Source: Desulfopila inferna (GTDB lineage: Bacteria; Desulfobacterota; Desulfobulbia; Desulfobulbales; Desulfocapsaceae). Taken from it: DNA of 64,000 nt. This document shows positions 45,515 through 53,792 of this stretch, piece by piece (position 1 is the first letter of the stretch; the number at the start of each line of letters is the position of its first letter). Under the pieces are notes generated by a model. The model did no database searches and was not told where the DNA came from. It saw only the letters and a program-made list of their open reading frames with translations. The translations under genes were made by a program, and so were the position numbers. The stretch spans positions 434,001-498,000 of the forward strand of contig NZ_JAFFQE010000001.1 in assembly GCF_016919005.1 (NCBI RefSeq), given 5' to 3'.

Positions 45515-46689
45515 AAAAAATCTGTGTCTTTACCGGAAGCCGGGCAGAGTACGGATTACTCAAGCCTTTGCTTGACGAGATTAAGCAAGATTCCAGCTTG
45601 AAACTGCTGCTCCTTGTTTCCGGAATGCACCTTTCAGCGGTATTCGGCAACACATACAAATTGATCGAATCAGACGGATTTAAAATCGACAGGAAAGTCA
45701 TGACGCTCGACGATGGGGGCACCCCCCTTGCCACCTGCCGCTCAATCGCACATGGCATCGTCGGTTACACTGAAGCCTTTAGAGAGTTGCAGCCGGATAT
45801 TCTCGTACTTCTTGGCGATCGGTACGAAACATTTGCAGCAGCAACAGCAGCTCTGGTTTCTCAGCTCCCTATTGCTCACATCCATGGCGGAGAAACAACC
45901 CAAGGAGCTATTGACGAGGCGTTTCGACACTCCATTACCAAGATGAGTCTTTTACATTTTACCTCAACTGAAAACTATCGACAGAGAGTTATACAATTAG
46001 GAGAACACCCGGATCATGTTTTCGATGTAGGTGCTATTGGACTTGAATATCTTGATAAAGGTGACTTTCTTTCAAAAAATGAATTAGAAGACGCTCTAAA
46101 TTTCAGATTTGGCAAAAAGAATGCTCTGGTAACTTTCCACCCCGTAACTCTCGAACCAGGACGCGCAACACAACAATTCAGCCAACTCCTAGCAGCCTTG
46201 GACGACCTTGAGGAATTGAAAATTATTTTCACTAAAGCCAATGCAGATCCAGAAGGGCGAAATATCAACCAGCTAATAGATGATTATGTTATCAAAAACC
46301 CAAAAAGGACAATTTCTTTCACTTCTATGGGACATCAACGATATCTCAGCAGTATGAAAATAGTTGATTTAGTTATCGGTAACAGCAGCAGCGGTATAAT
46401 AGAAGCTCCGAGTTTCGGCGTGCCAGTGATAAATGTCGGAAGCCGCCAACAAGGGCGAATCAAAGCAGCCAATATTATCGACTGCTTGCCGGAGCAGAAA
46501 AGCATTCTTGAAGCCTGCAAAAAAGGACTGAGTCAACAATTTAAGAATCTAGCTAAAGCGGTCGATAACCCTTATAGAAAGAAGGATACGGCATCTCAAA
46601 TCAAAGAAATCATCAAAAAAACAAACGCTACCAAACGGTTGAAGTCTTTTTACGACATCCCCGCAAACACAAGCAGCTCAAAATCATGA
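45511..46689 (+). CDS. legG: hydrolysing UDP/GDP-sugar 2-epimerase LegG
   Basis: The protein has 392 residues of the NeuC/WecB family (VFTGSRAEYGLLKPLLDEI, LLGDRYETFAAATAAL, IHGGETTQGAIDEAFRHSIT). It would release and epimerise the sugar before LegI acts. Both ends overlap neighbours by ATGA, so translation is tightly coupled. Confidence 0.88.
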   Translation: MKKICVFTGSRAEYGLLKPLLDEIKQDSSLKLLLLVSGMHLSAVFGNTYKLIESDGFKIDRKVMTLDDGGTPLATCRSIAHGIVGYTEAFRELQPDILVLLGDRYETFAAATAALVSQLPIAHIHGGETTQGAIDEAFRHSITKMSLLHFTSTENYRQRVIQLGEHPDHVFDVGAIGLEYLDKGDFLSKNELEDALNFRFGKKNALVTFHPVTLEPGRATQQFSQLLAALDDLEELKIIFTKANADPEGRNINQLIDDYVIKNPKRTISFTSMGHQRYLSSMKIVDLVIGNSSSGIIEAPSFGVPVINVGSRQQGRIKAANIIDCLPEQKSILEACKKGLSQQFKNLAKAVDNPYRKKDTASQIKEIIKKTNATKRLKSFYDIPANTSSSKS

Positions 46690-47735
46690 GAAATTGCAAA
46701 AAAATAAGTATTCCCTCTCACTCCACAATCAAAGAAGCAATTGAAACTATTGATAAAGGAGTGATGCAGATTGCCTTGGTTGTAGATGATGATTGCCTTC
46801 TCGGCACCATCACTGATGGTGATATCCGACGTGCTTTCCTGAATGGTAGCAAGCTTAACGATAACATTGAAGGACTCTACAACACGTCCCCTCTTACCGG
46901 TAGGAATGATCAATCGCAAGAAGATCTGGTTCAACTGGCCCTGACCCGCGGCATAAAACAATTACCGATACTTGATGAGGATGGGCGATTAATCGGCATC
47001 GAATATATTGACGATTATCTGCGCGGACCGGAAAAACCAAACTGTGTGGTCCTTATGGCCGGCGGACTTGGGACCCGTCTGAGGCCACTCACCGCCGAAA
47101 CACCGAAGCCGATGCTGACTGTCGGCTCCAGACCGATTCTGGAGACGATCCTGGACAGTTTTTCCCGTTACGGGTTCCGCAATTTCTACTTCAGCGTGAA
47201 TTACAGGGCGGAAAAAATCCGCGAGTACTTCAAGGATGGCAGCCAATACGGTGCCAACATCTCTTACCTGAATGAAAAAGACCGGCTCGGTACAGCAGGA
47301 GCGCTCAGCCTGTTACCGCAGGATATCAGTGAGCCGATCATTGTCATGAACGGTGACCTGTTGACGAATGTCAACTTCGACCAATTACTCAATTATCACC
47401 TGCTGGCCAAAGCCGACGCGACCATGTGCGTACGTGAATACACTTTGCAGATCCCCTATGGCGTTGTCGAAACCGAAGGAGCCAGAATTCTGGGCATCGA
47501 GGAAAAGCCGACACAGAACTTTTTCGTCAATGCCGGAATATATGTCTTGAGTCCAAGTGCTCTGCAGTTGATCCCGCAAGAAAGCTATTTCGACATGCCG
47601 CAATTGTTTCAGTCTCTGGTTAAAAGCGATCGAAAGGCCTGCTCTTTTCCGATCACCGATTACTGGATGGATATCGGCCAACCAAACGACTTCGATCAGG
47701 CGAATTCGGAGTACGACGAGGTCTTTGATGTTTAA
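46686..47735 (+). CDS. ptmE: CBS-domain nucleotidyltransferase, PtmE type
   Basis: The protein has 349 residues. Two CBS motifs fill about residues 1-115 (SIPSHSTIKEAIETIDKG; ITDGDIRRAFLNG), followed by a sugar nucleotidyltransferase (VVLMAGGLGTRLRPLTAETP, then KPMLTVGSRPILE). In Campylobacter PtmE makes GDP-GlcNAc for legionaminic acid. That this pathway also uses GDP-sugars here is inferred from PtmE. Confidence 0.85.
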   Translation: MRNCKKISIPSHSTIKEAIETIDKGVMQIALVVDDDCLLGTITDGDIRRAFLNGSKLNDNIEGLYNTSPLTGRNDQSQEDLVQLALTRGIKQLPILDEDGRLIGIEYIDDYLRGPEKPNCVVLMAGGLGTRLRPLTAETPKPMLTVGSRPILETILDSFSRYGFRNFYFSVNYRAEKIREYFKDGSQYGANISYLNEKDRLGTAGALSLLPQDISEPIIVMNGDLLTNVNFDQLLNYHLLAKADATMCVREYTLQIPYGVVETEGARILGIEEKPTQNFFVNAGIYVLSPSALQLIPQESYFDMPQLFQSLVKSDRKACSFPITDYWMDIGQPNDFDQANSEYDEVFDV

Positions 47736-48423
47736 AGGACAGCGGATTCTGGCTCTGATTCCCGCACGTGGAGGAAGTAAAGGTCTGCCGGGGAAAAATA
47801 TCCGGAACCTCCACGGCAAGCCACTGATCGCCTGGAGCATTGAAGCCGCCATGAAAAGCAACTATATCGACCGCATAATTGTCAGCACCGATTCTGCGGA
47901 TATCGCTACCATAGCTGAAGAGTATGGAGCGGAGATTCCCTTCATGCGTCCGACTGAGCTGGCCGCGGATAATTCAAGCGGTATTGATGTCTGCCTCCAT
48001 GCCCTGGAATGGTATTCCAACAAAAGCGATATTTACGATCTGCTGTTAATTCTGCAACCAACCTCTCCACTCCGCACAGCCTCAGACATTGATGCCGCAA
48101 TCGAAACATTGGGCGCCAAACAGGCCAAAGCCGTGGTCTCGGTTTGCGAAACGGATCACCATCCCTGGTGGAGCAGTCAACTGCCGCAAGATGGGAACAT
48201 GGAAAACTTCATACGCCCAGAAGTTTTGAATAAGAACCGGCAGGAACTGCCGAACTACTACCGACTCAATGGAGCTATTTATCTCATCGAAACGAAACTC
48301 TTAAGAAAAACACATTCATTTTATGGGCCCGATACCTTTGCTTACATTATGCCTCCAGAAAGATCGATTGACATAGACTCTCTTCCCGATCTCCTTTTGG
48401 CCGAGGCCTACCTTGCAAAATGA
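47728..48423 (+). CDS. legF: CMP-legionaminic acid synthetase LegF (NeuA family)
   Basis: From ATG 47728 (GAGG 6 bases upstream, overlapping ptmE by 8 bases) the protein has 231 residues. The cytidylyltransferase motif is LIPARGGSKGLPGKNIRNLH. It activates the nonulosonic acid as CMP-sugar for transfer to flagellin. It is the last gene of the operon and converges on maf, with 3 bases between them. Confidence 0.88.
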   Translation: MFKGQRILALIPARGGSKGLPGKNIRNLHGKPLIAWSIEAAMKSNYIDRIIVSTDSADIATIAEEYGAEIPFMRPTELAADNSSGIDVCLHALEWYSNKSDIYDLLLILQPTSPLRTASDIDAAIETLGAKQAKAVVSVCETDHHPWWSSQLPQDGNMENFIRPEVLNKNRQELPNYYRLNGAIYLIETKLLRKTHSFYGPDTFAYIMPPERSIDIDSLPDLLLAEAYLAK

Positions 48424-48426
48424 GAT

Positions 48427-50919
48427 TTATGCATTGATCTGCGTGAGCAGTTGACGGGCAGCACGATTCGAAGAATCCTGCTCTAGAACCGCTTCAAACA
48501 TCATACGAGCCCCCTCTTCGAGGTCCAGTTCAAGATAGCGACGACCGACTTTCAACATAACCGACAAATCAGTATCAACCCGTTCGAGATAATCTGCATA
48601 TAAATTTAAAGACGTTTGATGCTCGCCAAAAATCCATAGCAAATCAGCATAATACGGTAAATAAGCCACTGAAATGCCAGCCAGGCACTCTGCGATTAAC
48701 CGCGCATTATCTAAATCTTGATTCTGCAGTGACAAACTGAGCAGTCGTTTCAATGCTTCTTCAAGAACAGCCATGTCCTGGCTCTGTTCTTCCTGGGCAT
48801 CAACAATATGTCGATATTCACACAGTGCCTGTTCTGGAGCACCCTCCAGTTCAGCCAGATACCCTTTTGCAAGGTGGGCAAGAGAGGCTGCTTCAGCCTC
48901 CTGAATATGATCTAGACTTTCAGACATGTGACGCAAATTATCCAGTCGCCCCTGCCTGTACATGGCCTGCAATTTTCCGCGGACCTGGCCCAGTTGAGAG
49001 AATTCACGTGCACGCTTCAAGTGCCCAGTCTCCTGCAAAAGCAGAATGTCCTCGAAGCTTTTCTCCAGCGTCTCAAGCAGGTGAGCTTCCTGAGCAGAGA
49101 ATTCTTTATGGGGGTGTCTATGTCGCCAAACAAACGCACGACCCGGCTGAAAATCACTCCGCCACTGAGTAGCCAGCTTACTCAGGTCCGGGTCTTCTTT
49201 TTCCTCTTCAAGCCGAGATTCTAACCTGTTAGCGGCGTTACTGAGTATATCAACCAATCGATCAGCACTGTCTCGATATGCTTCATAGTAGATGCGCCCT
49301 ATGCGTTCTGCATCCTCTTCACTCCAGTCACGGTCCTGGTCGCCCTGGGTTATTTTGAGAAATTCCCTGATGCCCAGTTTTTTGAGCAGCTGAGAAAAGC
49401 CCGCGTACTCACTGTTCAGCGTATTCTCAATACGATCCATCTTGATCCTATATTTACGATTACCCTTCTTCTTGCCTCGGCGACCAAAAAAGGCTTCATT
49501 GGCTCTCAATGCTCCAACAGATAGTTTACGTATGGCCCTTATACCTCTTTGAGCTTTTTCCAGCTCGGCAAGCATTGCCTCATAATGTTCGACACGTCTC
49601 TCAGACGTTTCAACAGGCAACCAATTGATTAAACTTTGGTCAGCTAGAGCTGAAGACATTTCAAAGGTAATATCCTCATGCGAAGTAAACTCAACGCATT
49701 TTATTTTCGTGGCACTATGACTCAAATTGACTATCTGGCAGCCATTATGCTTGGCTCCTTCAGCCTGCGCCTCAATCTGAGTTGCGGCAAAATGAAAATC
49801 GGGGGTTGTTTCCGCCGACCAACCACCATTTGTCTCAACCCATAATTTTCCCATACCTAGTTGAGGGCCAGCTTTGCGCTCATTACTGCCGGAAGCATGG
49901 GTATATCCTTCCCGGCTGTGACACAGGTCGACGCCTGCAAGGAGTATACGCGAAAACCCCATGTTTACAGCCAGGGCAAGGGCGCTATTGGTAACAGTCG
50001 GTCCGGGAGCATCGAGGAGATCTTTATTGAAAGTCGAGTCCCATGGCAGCCTGGGTCCTAGAAAAAGGCTTCTGCCACCCCATTGCCCCAATAAGGCACT
50101 CACGACATGATACTTGTGAACAAACACCGTTTTCTCTGACAGTTTCAACATCTCCTTACTGATATCAAAACTGATCATATTTGGATCAACAGAGACAATT
50201 ATATCCGGTGAGAGATCGACTTCAAGCAACCGCCGGGCAATTCGCGAAACAGCAATAACGACCATTTTCTCGCGATTCTCTTGTATCCATGGCAGCACAT
50301 CATCAAGAGAAGGCCCGCCGGCGAGAATGATTGCTGTCTGACCAGCGCATTTATTCAACAGACATGAAGCTGATGTTCGATTTTCCGGAAGGTTCTCAAA
50401 CTGCCTCAAATGAAAAAGCTCTGCTCCCAGTTCGGCATTATGCTGCCACTGAATCTTTTCCAGCTCTTCCCGCAGTTGATTGGTTAGCTGAAGATAATCC
50501 GGTAAACGGCCGTCGGCCGCTGCAAAAGAAGGCGCAGTTTTTAAATTTCCGAGATATACAAAATTCCTGTATTCTATCTTCTCGGCACACTGAAGCCATT
50601 TATCGGGAGTCGTTATATCAATTTTTTTATGGAACCCCTTTTCAGGAATTATTTCCTCTAAGCGGTCATAAACCTGACCTGGTTCCACGAAAATATAATA
50701 ACTCCCCTCAGGCAAACCAGACTCAACCAAATATTTTGGCAGCAAGCCACTGTCACTACCCGGGATGATATACAGACTGTTTTCTTGAAATAAATCCTGG
50801 TTAAAATGATTCTCATAAGAGGCTCTGGCACCAATTCGGTCAAAAGCAAAACCATTGACATCAAAAAGATATTTATCGCCAAACGAATTTTCCAAAAACG
50901 GCCCTAAAGTGTTTTCCAT
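48427..50919 (-). CDS. motility-associated glycosyltransferase, Maf family (DUF115)
   Basis: From ATG 50919 (AAGGAGG 12 bases upstream; TTG 50931 is possible) the protein has 830 residues. The central MAF_flag10/DUF115 domain is seen in KCAGQTAIILAGGPSLDDVL, DIIVSVDPNMISFD and LLAGVDLCHSREGYTHASGS. The C-terminal 300 residues form TPR-like helices. Maf proteins transfer pseudaminic or legionaminic acid from the CMP form to flagellin in the cytoplasm. It directly meets the leg operon. Confidence 0.88.
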   Translation of the reverse strand: MENTLGPFLENSFGDKYLFDVNGFAFDRIGARASYENHFNQDLFQENSLYIIPGSDSGLLPKYLVESGLPEGSYYIFVEPGQVYDRLEEIIPEKGFHKKIDITTPDKWLQCAEKIEYRNFVYLGNLKTAPSFAAADGRLPDYLQLTNQLREELEKIQWQHNAELGAELFHLRQFENLPENRTSASCLLNKCAGQTAIILAGGPSLDDVLPWIQENREKMVVIAVSRIARRLLEVDLSPDIIVSVDPNMISFDISKEMLKLSEKTVFVHKYHVVSALLGQWGGRSLFLGPRLPWDSTFNKDLLDAPGPTVTNSALALAVNMGFSRILLAGVDLCHSREGYTHASGSNERKAGPQLGMGKLWVETNGGWSAETTPDFHFAATQIEAQAEGAKHNGCQIVNLSHSATKIKCVEFTSHEDITFEMSSALADQSLINWLPVETSERRVEHYEAMLAELEKAQRGIRAIRKLSVGALRANEAFFGRRGKKKGNRKYRIKMDRIENTLNSEYAGFSQLLKKLGIREFLKITQGDQDRDWSEEDAERIGRIYYEAYRDSADRLVDILSNAANRLESRLEEEKEDPDLSKLATQWRSDFQPGRAFVWRHRHPHKEFSAQEAHLLETLEKSFEDILLLQETGHLKRAREFSQLGQVRGKLQAMYRQGRLDNLRHMSESLDHIQEAEAASLAHLAKGYLAELEGAPEQALCEYRHIVDAQEEQSQDMAVLEEALKRLLSLSLQNQDLDNARLIAECLAGISVAYLPYYADLLWIFGEHQTSLNLYADYLERVDTDLSVMLKVGRRYLELDLEEGARMMFEAVLEQDSSNRAARQLLTQINA

Positions 50920-50975
50920 GTATATAAACAACCTCCTTCATATATGGGCAAATTAAACAATTTCCGCACCAGTTC

Positions 50976-51071
50976 TTACCCAAATAAATATTTTTTCAGT
51001 ATGGTTTGCACAAAAGCTTTTCCGAAAGATCCTGTTCCACCAGTTACAAGAATAGATTGATTTGAAAGCAT
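50976..51071 (-). pseudogene. pseB: 5' relic of pseB (UDP-GlcNAc 4,6-dehydratase)
   Basis: On the minus strand an ATG at 51071 opens a 31-codon frame that reads MLSNQSILVTGGTGSFGKAF and onward to a stop at 50976. This is the start of inverting UDP-GlcNAc 4,6-dehydratases (PseB/FlaA1), including the GxxGxxG NAD motif, and usually continues for about 300 more residues. Nothing recognisable follows; maf begins 57 bases later. It seems to be the surviving stub of a deleted pseudaminic acid gene. CapD/WbjB-type dehydratases share the motif, so the exact family member is less sure. Confidence 0.6.
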
Positions 51072-51296
51072 TATTTTTTTTGCCTCTGCTTATTACTGTA
51101 AATAATTTTTTATATGATTCCTATTGCTTCTATATTTTGAGCATCCTTCAGGTCGCATATTACCATAAAAAACTTTATAGATAAGATCCTCTTCCAATCA
51201 ATAACTCCTTCGTCTGGAAGAAGATATGCAATCACAAAATGACGATTGAGTTATGAATGACAAACGATTCCGGTTATTAAAAATGTTTCTTATTTA

Positions 51297-51323
51297 TTAT
51301 CGGTTTATATTTCGAAATCCTTA
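51297..51323 (-). promoter_or_regulatory. possible sigma-28 promoter for the pseB relic and maf
   Basis: On the minus strand TAAG (51323-51320), 15 bases, then ACCGATAA (51304-51297) is a near match to the FliA consensus, one base off in each box. If active it drives maf through the pseB stub with a long leader, matching late expression of flagellin. Confidence 0.4.
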
Positions 51324-51346
51324 GAATGAAATATTACTTAACTAAC

Positions 51347-51375
51347 TTGAATTATATTATTCTCAATGCTAATGT
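51347..51375 (+). promoter_or_regulatory. possible sigma-70 promoter for the PilZ genes
   Basis: TTGAAT (51347-51352) and TAATGT (51370-51375) with 17 bases between, 63 bases before the PilZ gene. The surroundings are AT-rich, so chance matches are likely. Confidence 0.3.
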
Positions 51376-51437
51376 ATGGTGGTCGGGTGGAAGGAGATAA
51401 TTTTATCTAAAAAGCTTTTTAAATAGCAGTTTATACT

Positions 51438-52127
51438 ATGACCACCAACAAAAGTATTCTCCAGGATATTCCGGACTCAAAGCCTGTACGGGTTTTTCTT
51501 CCTCTAAAAAATGTCAGAGAGAGATACCGGGTACAGGGCGTTTACCAGAAATCGTCCGCTTCCGTCTTCAGTCTCTTTTTCAAACATGGATTACTGCCGG
51601 TGGAGAATATAGATACCTCCAAACCATGTATTGTGAATATTGACATGGGGGGGCCTTCGGTATCCCTTGAGGCCAATATTACCAAAATCGTCGACTCCCG
51701 GCAGCTTGTAATGACAGCAGTCAAATCGATGAGTCATGAGCAGATGAGGGAATTCTTCCGGGTTGACGCCGTCACCAGCGTTATCGGGCGGGCGTTTCTC
51801 TCTCAAGCAAAAGCAAACGACGGCAAGAGCTGGGTCTTAAAAGGAGCAACAATAGACATCAGTGGAAGCGGCATCCTGGCGAGTTTTCCCGAAAAACCTC
51901 CGGAAAACCAAACTATTCTTCTGGAAATTACTCTTCCGACCGACGAACCCCAAGTTGTTACCGCCCTGGCACGCCACGTCAGGACGGTGAAGACAGCCGA
52001 CAAACAATATGACGTGGCCTACCACTTTGAAGAAATAACCACGGAAGACAGGGATAAAATAATCGGCTGCTGCCTGGAAATTCAAAGAAAGCTACTTCGT
52101 CTCAAGGTTAACGTTAAAGATCTTTAG
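51438..52127 (+). CDS. PilZ domain protein 1 (YcgR-like)
   Basis: The protein has 229 residues. The first 100 residues form a beta-rich YcgR-N-like part. The PilZ domain begins near REFFRVD and has the c-di-GMP-binding type motif DISGSG near residue 140. Such proteins brake or steer motility in response to c-di-GMP. No good canonical RxxxR pair is visible before the motif (only MREFFRV), so binding strength is uncertain. Confidence 0.8.
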   Translation: MTTNKSILQDIPDSKPVRVFLPLKNVRERYRVQGVYQKSSASVFSLFFKHGLLPVENIDTSKPCIVNIDMGGPSVSLEANITKIVDSRQLVMTAVKSMSHEQMREFFRVDAVTSVIGRAFLSQAKANDGKSWVLKGATIDISGSGILASFPEKPPENQTILLEITLPTDEPQVVTALARHVRTVKTADKQYDVAYHFEEITTEDRDKIIGCCLEIQRKLLRLKVNVKDL

Positions 52128-52176
52128 TGACTTACATCTAAAAGGCCGGCGTTAAAATGGAAAACGAATAAATTAA

Positions 52177-52923
52177 TTGGACAACTATGAGCTGCTCTCT
52201 ATATCCAAGGCACTTATACCCTCTTTTAAGGTGCTGAAAATCGTGGACTCTTCATCTATAGCCAACATAGTCAATGCAATCAAGGGTAGCCAGCCGGCTA
52301 TGATAAAACTGACCGTCAAGGGCGGTAATCAGCATCAGTATGAATGCACCTTCAAGGAGGACGAAGCGCCGAATTTCTTCCTGGTTTTTCCACCTGATAC
52401 CCTGCCGGATGGTATTGCTTTGAAAGCGGAACATCTAGTTTCCATAGCCCAAAAATCGTCTTCCCTTTCTCTAAACACATCCATTATTGAGAGACAAAAC
52501 GATACCTTGCGTTTAAAGGCTAATGGAACCCTTGATCCGGCAAGTCTCAGAGAATATTTCCGGATCAATACCAGTACCAAAATCGTTGCCTCCTACAGAA
52601 CAAATTCCCAGCATAGTTCCTCCGCTGACTGGACTATCAGCGGACAGACCCAGGACATATCGGGATCCGGAGTGCTGGCGCTCTTCGGTGACGAACCGAA
52701 AAATAAAAATCATATCATTGTTGAAATCCTTCTTCCTCACCAGAATGTGACCATTAACGCGGTAAGCCATATCGTACACAAAAAACGCCTTCGCAATGGA
52801 CGCTGGCAGGTTTCCTTCCATTTCGACACGATCTCCACTAAACATCGTGATTCAGTTATCACCTATTTGCTTGGTGTTCAGCGCCAGCAGCTGCGTGATA
52901 ATGTGCGTGCGTGGGATGAATAG
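52177..52923 (+). CDS. PilZ domain protein 2 (YcgR-like)
   Basis: The protein has up to 248 residues. The layout is as in the previous gene, with REYFRIN and TQDISGSGVLALF in the PilZ part; the two are likely duplicates. The start is doubtful: TTG 52177 lies right after an in-frame stop and has no ribosome site, while a tiny ATGGAAAACGAATAA frame sits 20 bases upstream in another frame. GTG 52243 is an alternative. A frameshift near the 5' end is possible. Confidence 0.72.
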   Translation: MDNYELLSISKALIPSFKVLKIVDSSSIANIVNAIKGSQPAMIKLTVKGGNQHQYECTFKEDEAPNFFLVFPPDTLPDGIALKAEHLVSIAQKSSSLSLNTSIIERQNDTLRLKANGTLDPASLREYFRINTSTKIVASYRTNSQHSSSADWTISGQTQDISGSGVLALFGDEPKNKNHIIVEILLPHQNVTINAVSHIVHKKRLRNGRWQVSFHFDTISTKHRDSVITYLLGVQRQQLRDNVRAWDE

Positions 52924-52973
52924 TGGCCGTTCATGTCAGGGGCTATTCCGCCTGAATCGACGAACTCGGTGAT

Positions 52974-53108
52974 TTAATCCACAGGTTTCCGCAGGTATAT
53001 AATTTCGTATTCCTGAGGATGCTTTCTGATACTGCGAGTTCCGGATCCATCAATCCAGTAAGAAATTGTTTTTTCCAAATAATCCAGGAGTGTGTCGGAG
53101 AATTGCAA
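52974..53108 (-). CDS. possible small protein of 44 residues
   Basis: TTG at 53108 follows TGAGGA by 4 bases and opens a frame reading MQFSDTLLDYLEKTISYWID and onward, ending RKPVD. The composition is protein-like and unlike the random frames around it. A large hairpin (53122-53200) lies just before the ribosome site. No family is recognised. It could be a fragment of a larger decayed gene, as an upstream in-frame stop precedes it closely. Confidence 0.35.
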   Translation of the reverse strand: MQFSDTLLDYLEKTISYWIDGSGTRSIRKHPQEYEIIYLRKPVD

Positions 53109-53121
53109 TTTTTCCTCAGAT

Positions 53122-53200
53122 CAGGTAAGCGCAGACTCCGAGGCCTTTTCAGGAAATCAAGCACGGCCATATATTTAATATCGGAGTCTTCGCTTACCTG
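53122..53200. repeat. 20-bp inverted repeat with 39-base loop
   Basis: CAGGTAAGCGCAGACTCCGA (53122-53141) and TCGGAGTCTTCGCTTACCTG (53181-53200) are inverted copies with one mismatch. This is far beyond chance and can form a strong hairpin. It lies between the IS110 relic and the small frame at 52974-53108. Confidence 0.85.
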
Positions 53201-53230
53201 CGAGCATTGATTTTCTGAAAACAACGCCGA

Positions 53231-53595
53231 GATGGGCGGTAAGTGAGTGAGCTCACCTGCTCGATGAAGTCTGGGCAACGTCAAACAATCTCGTTTATCA
53301 TTTTTCAAATGGTTTCCAATTGGTTGCGGAATTTTTGATGGAGAGACAACAATACAATCAATATCATTATTGGTTAAATAGCGATAGATGCCATATCCAC
53401 AAGGACCAGCTTCGTATGCAAATCGAAGTACAGCTCCTTTCGATATGAGTTTGGGATAGCTTTATTTAATTGATTCATGTTGTTATCAATCTTTCCGTAG
53501 TATCTGACCTCACCAGTACTACCGTCATCAGCTATTCCAATTGAAATTGAGTTTTTGTGAACATCTAAGCCGATATTCATTATCATTTTTTTCAA
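53231..53595 (-). pseudogene. IS110-family transposase relic
   Basis: The N-terminal IS110 signature MNIGLDVHKNSISIGIADDG starts the frame at 53595. Near 53461 the reading frame shifts by one base and continues as AVLRFAYEAGPCGYGIYRYL, then IGNHLKNDKRDCL, then RLHRAGEL, all typical of IS110. Homology ends near 53231, so the C-terminal half, including the transposase_20 domain, is gone. This is a dead, truncated copy. Confidence 0.85.
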
Positions 53596-53792
53596 GACCT
53601 CCCTCCTTGGTTTTGGCTCTGAGTTGGTTTTGTTGATTTCAACTTAACCCACGTTTTTGCAAGGAAGGCAGGTCTATTTTGCTTATGTGGTAACCATGAT
53701 ATCTAGTCCGGCAGTCTGAAGCCATCTAAGTTTCTGTAGTAGTCAGCTCTTCTTTTTCTTAACACATCGATCAATCCTGCCGATAGGAAAGT

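Noticed and set aside
53122-53200. Integron attC site
   Set aside because: The arms lack the GTTRRRY/RYYYAAC core sites, and there is no gene cassette layout around them.
53764-53786. Sigma-28-like match TAAC-N15-GCCGATAG before the second FliK gene
   Set aside because: The start of transcription would fall on the ATG itself, leaving no ribosome site in the message; the -35 box is also weak.
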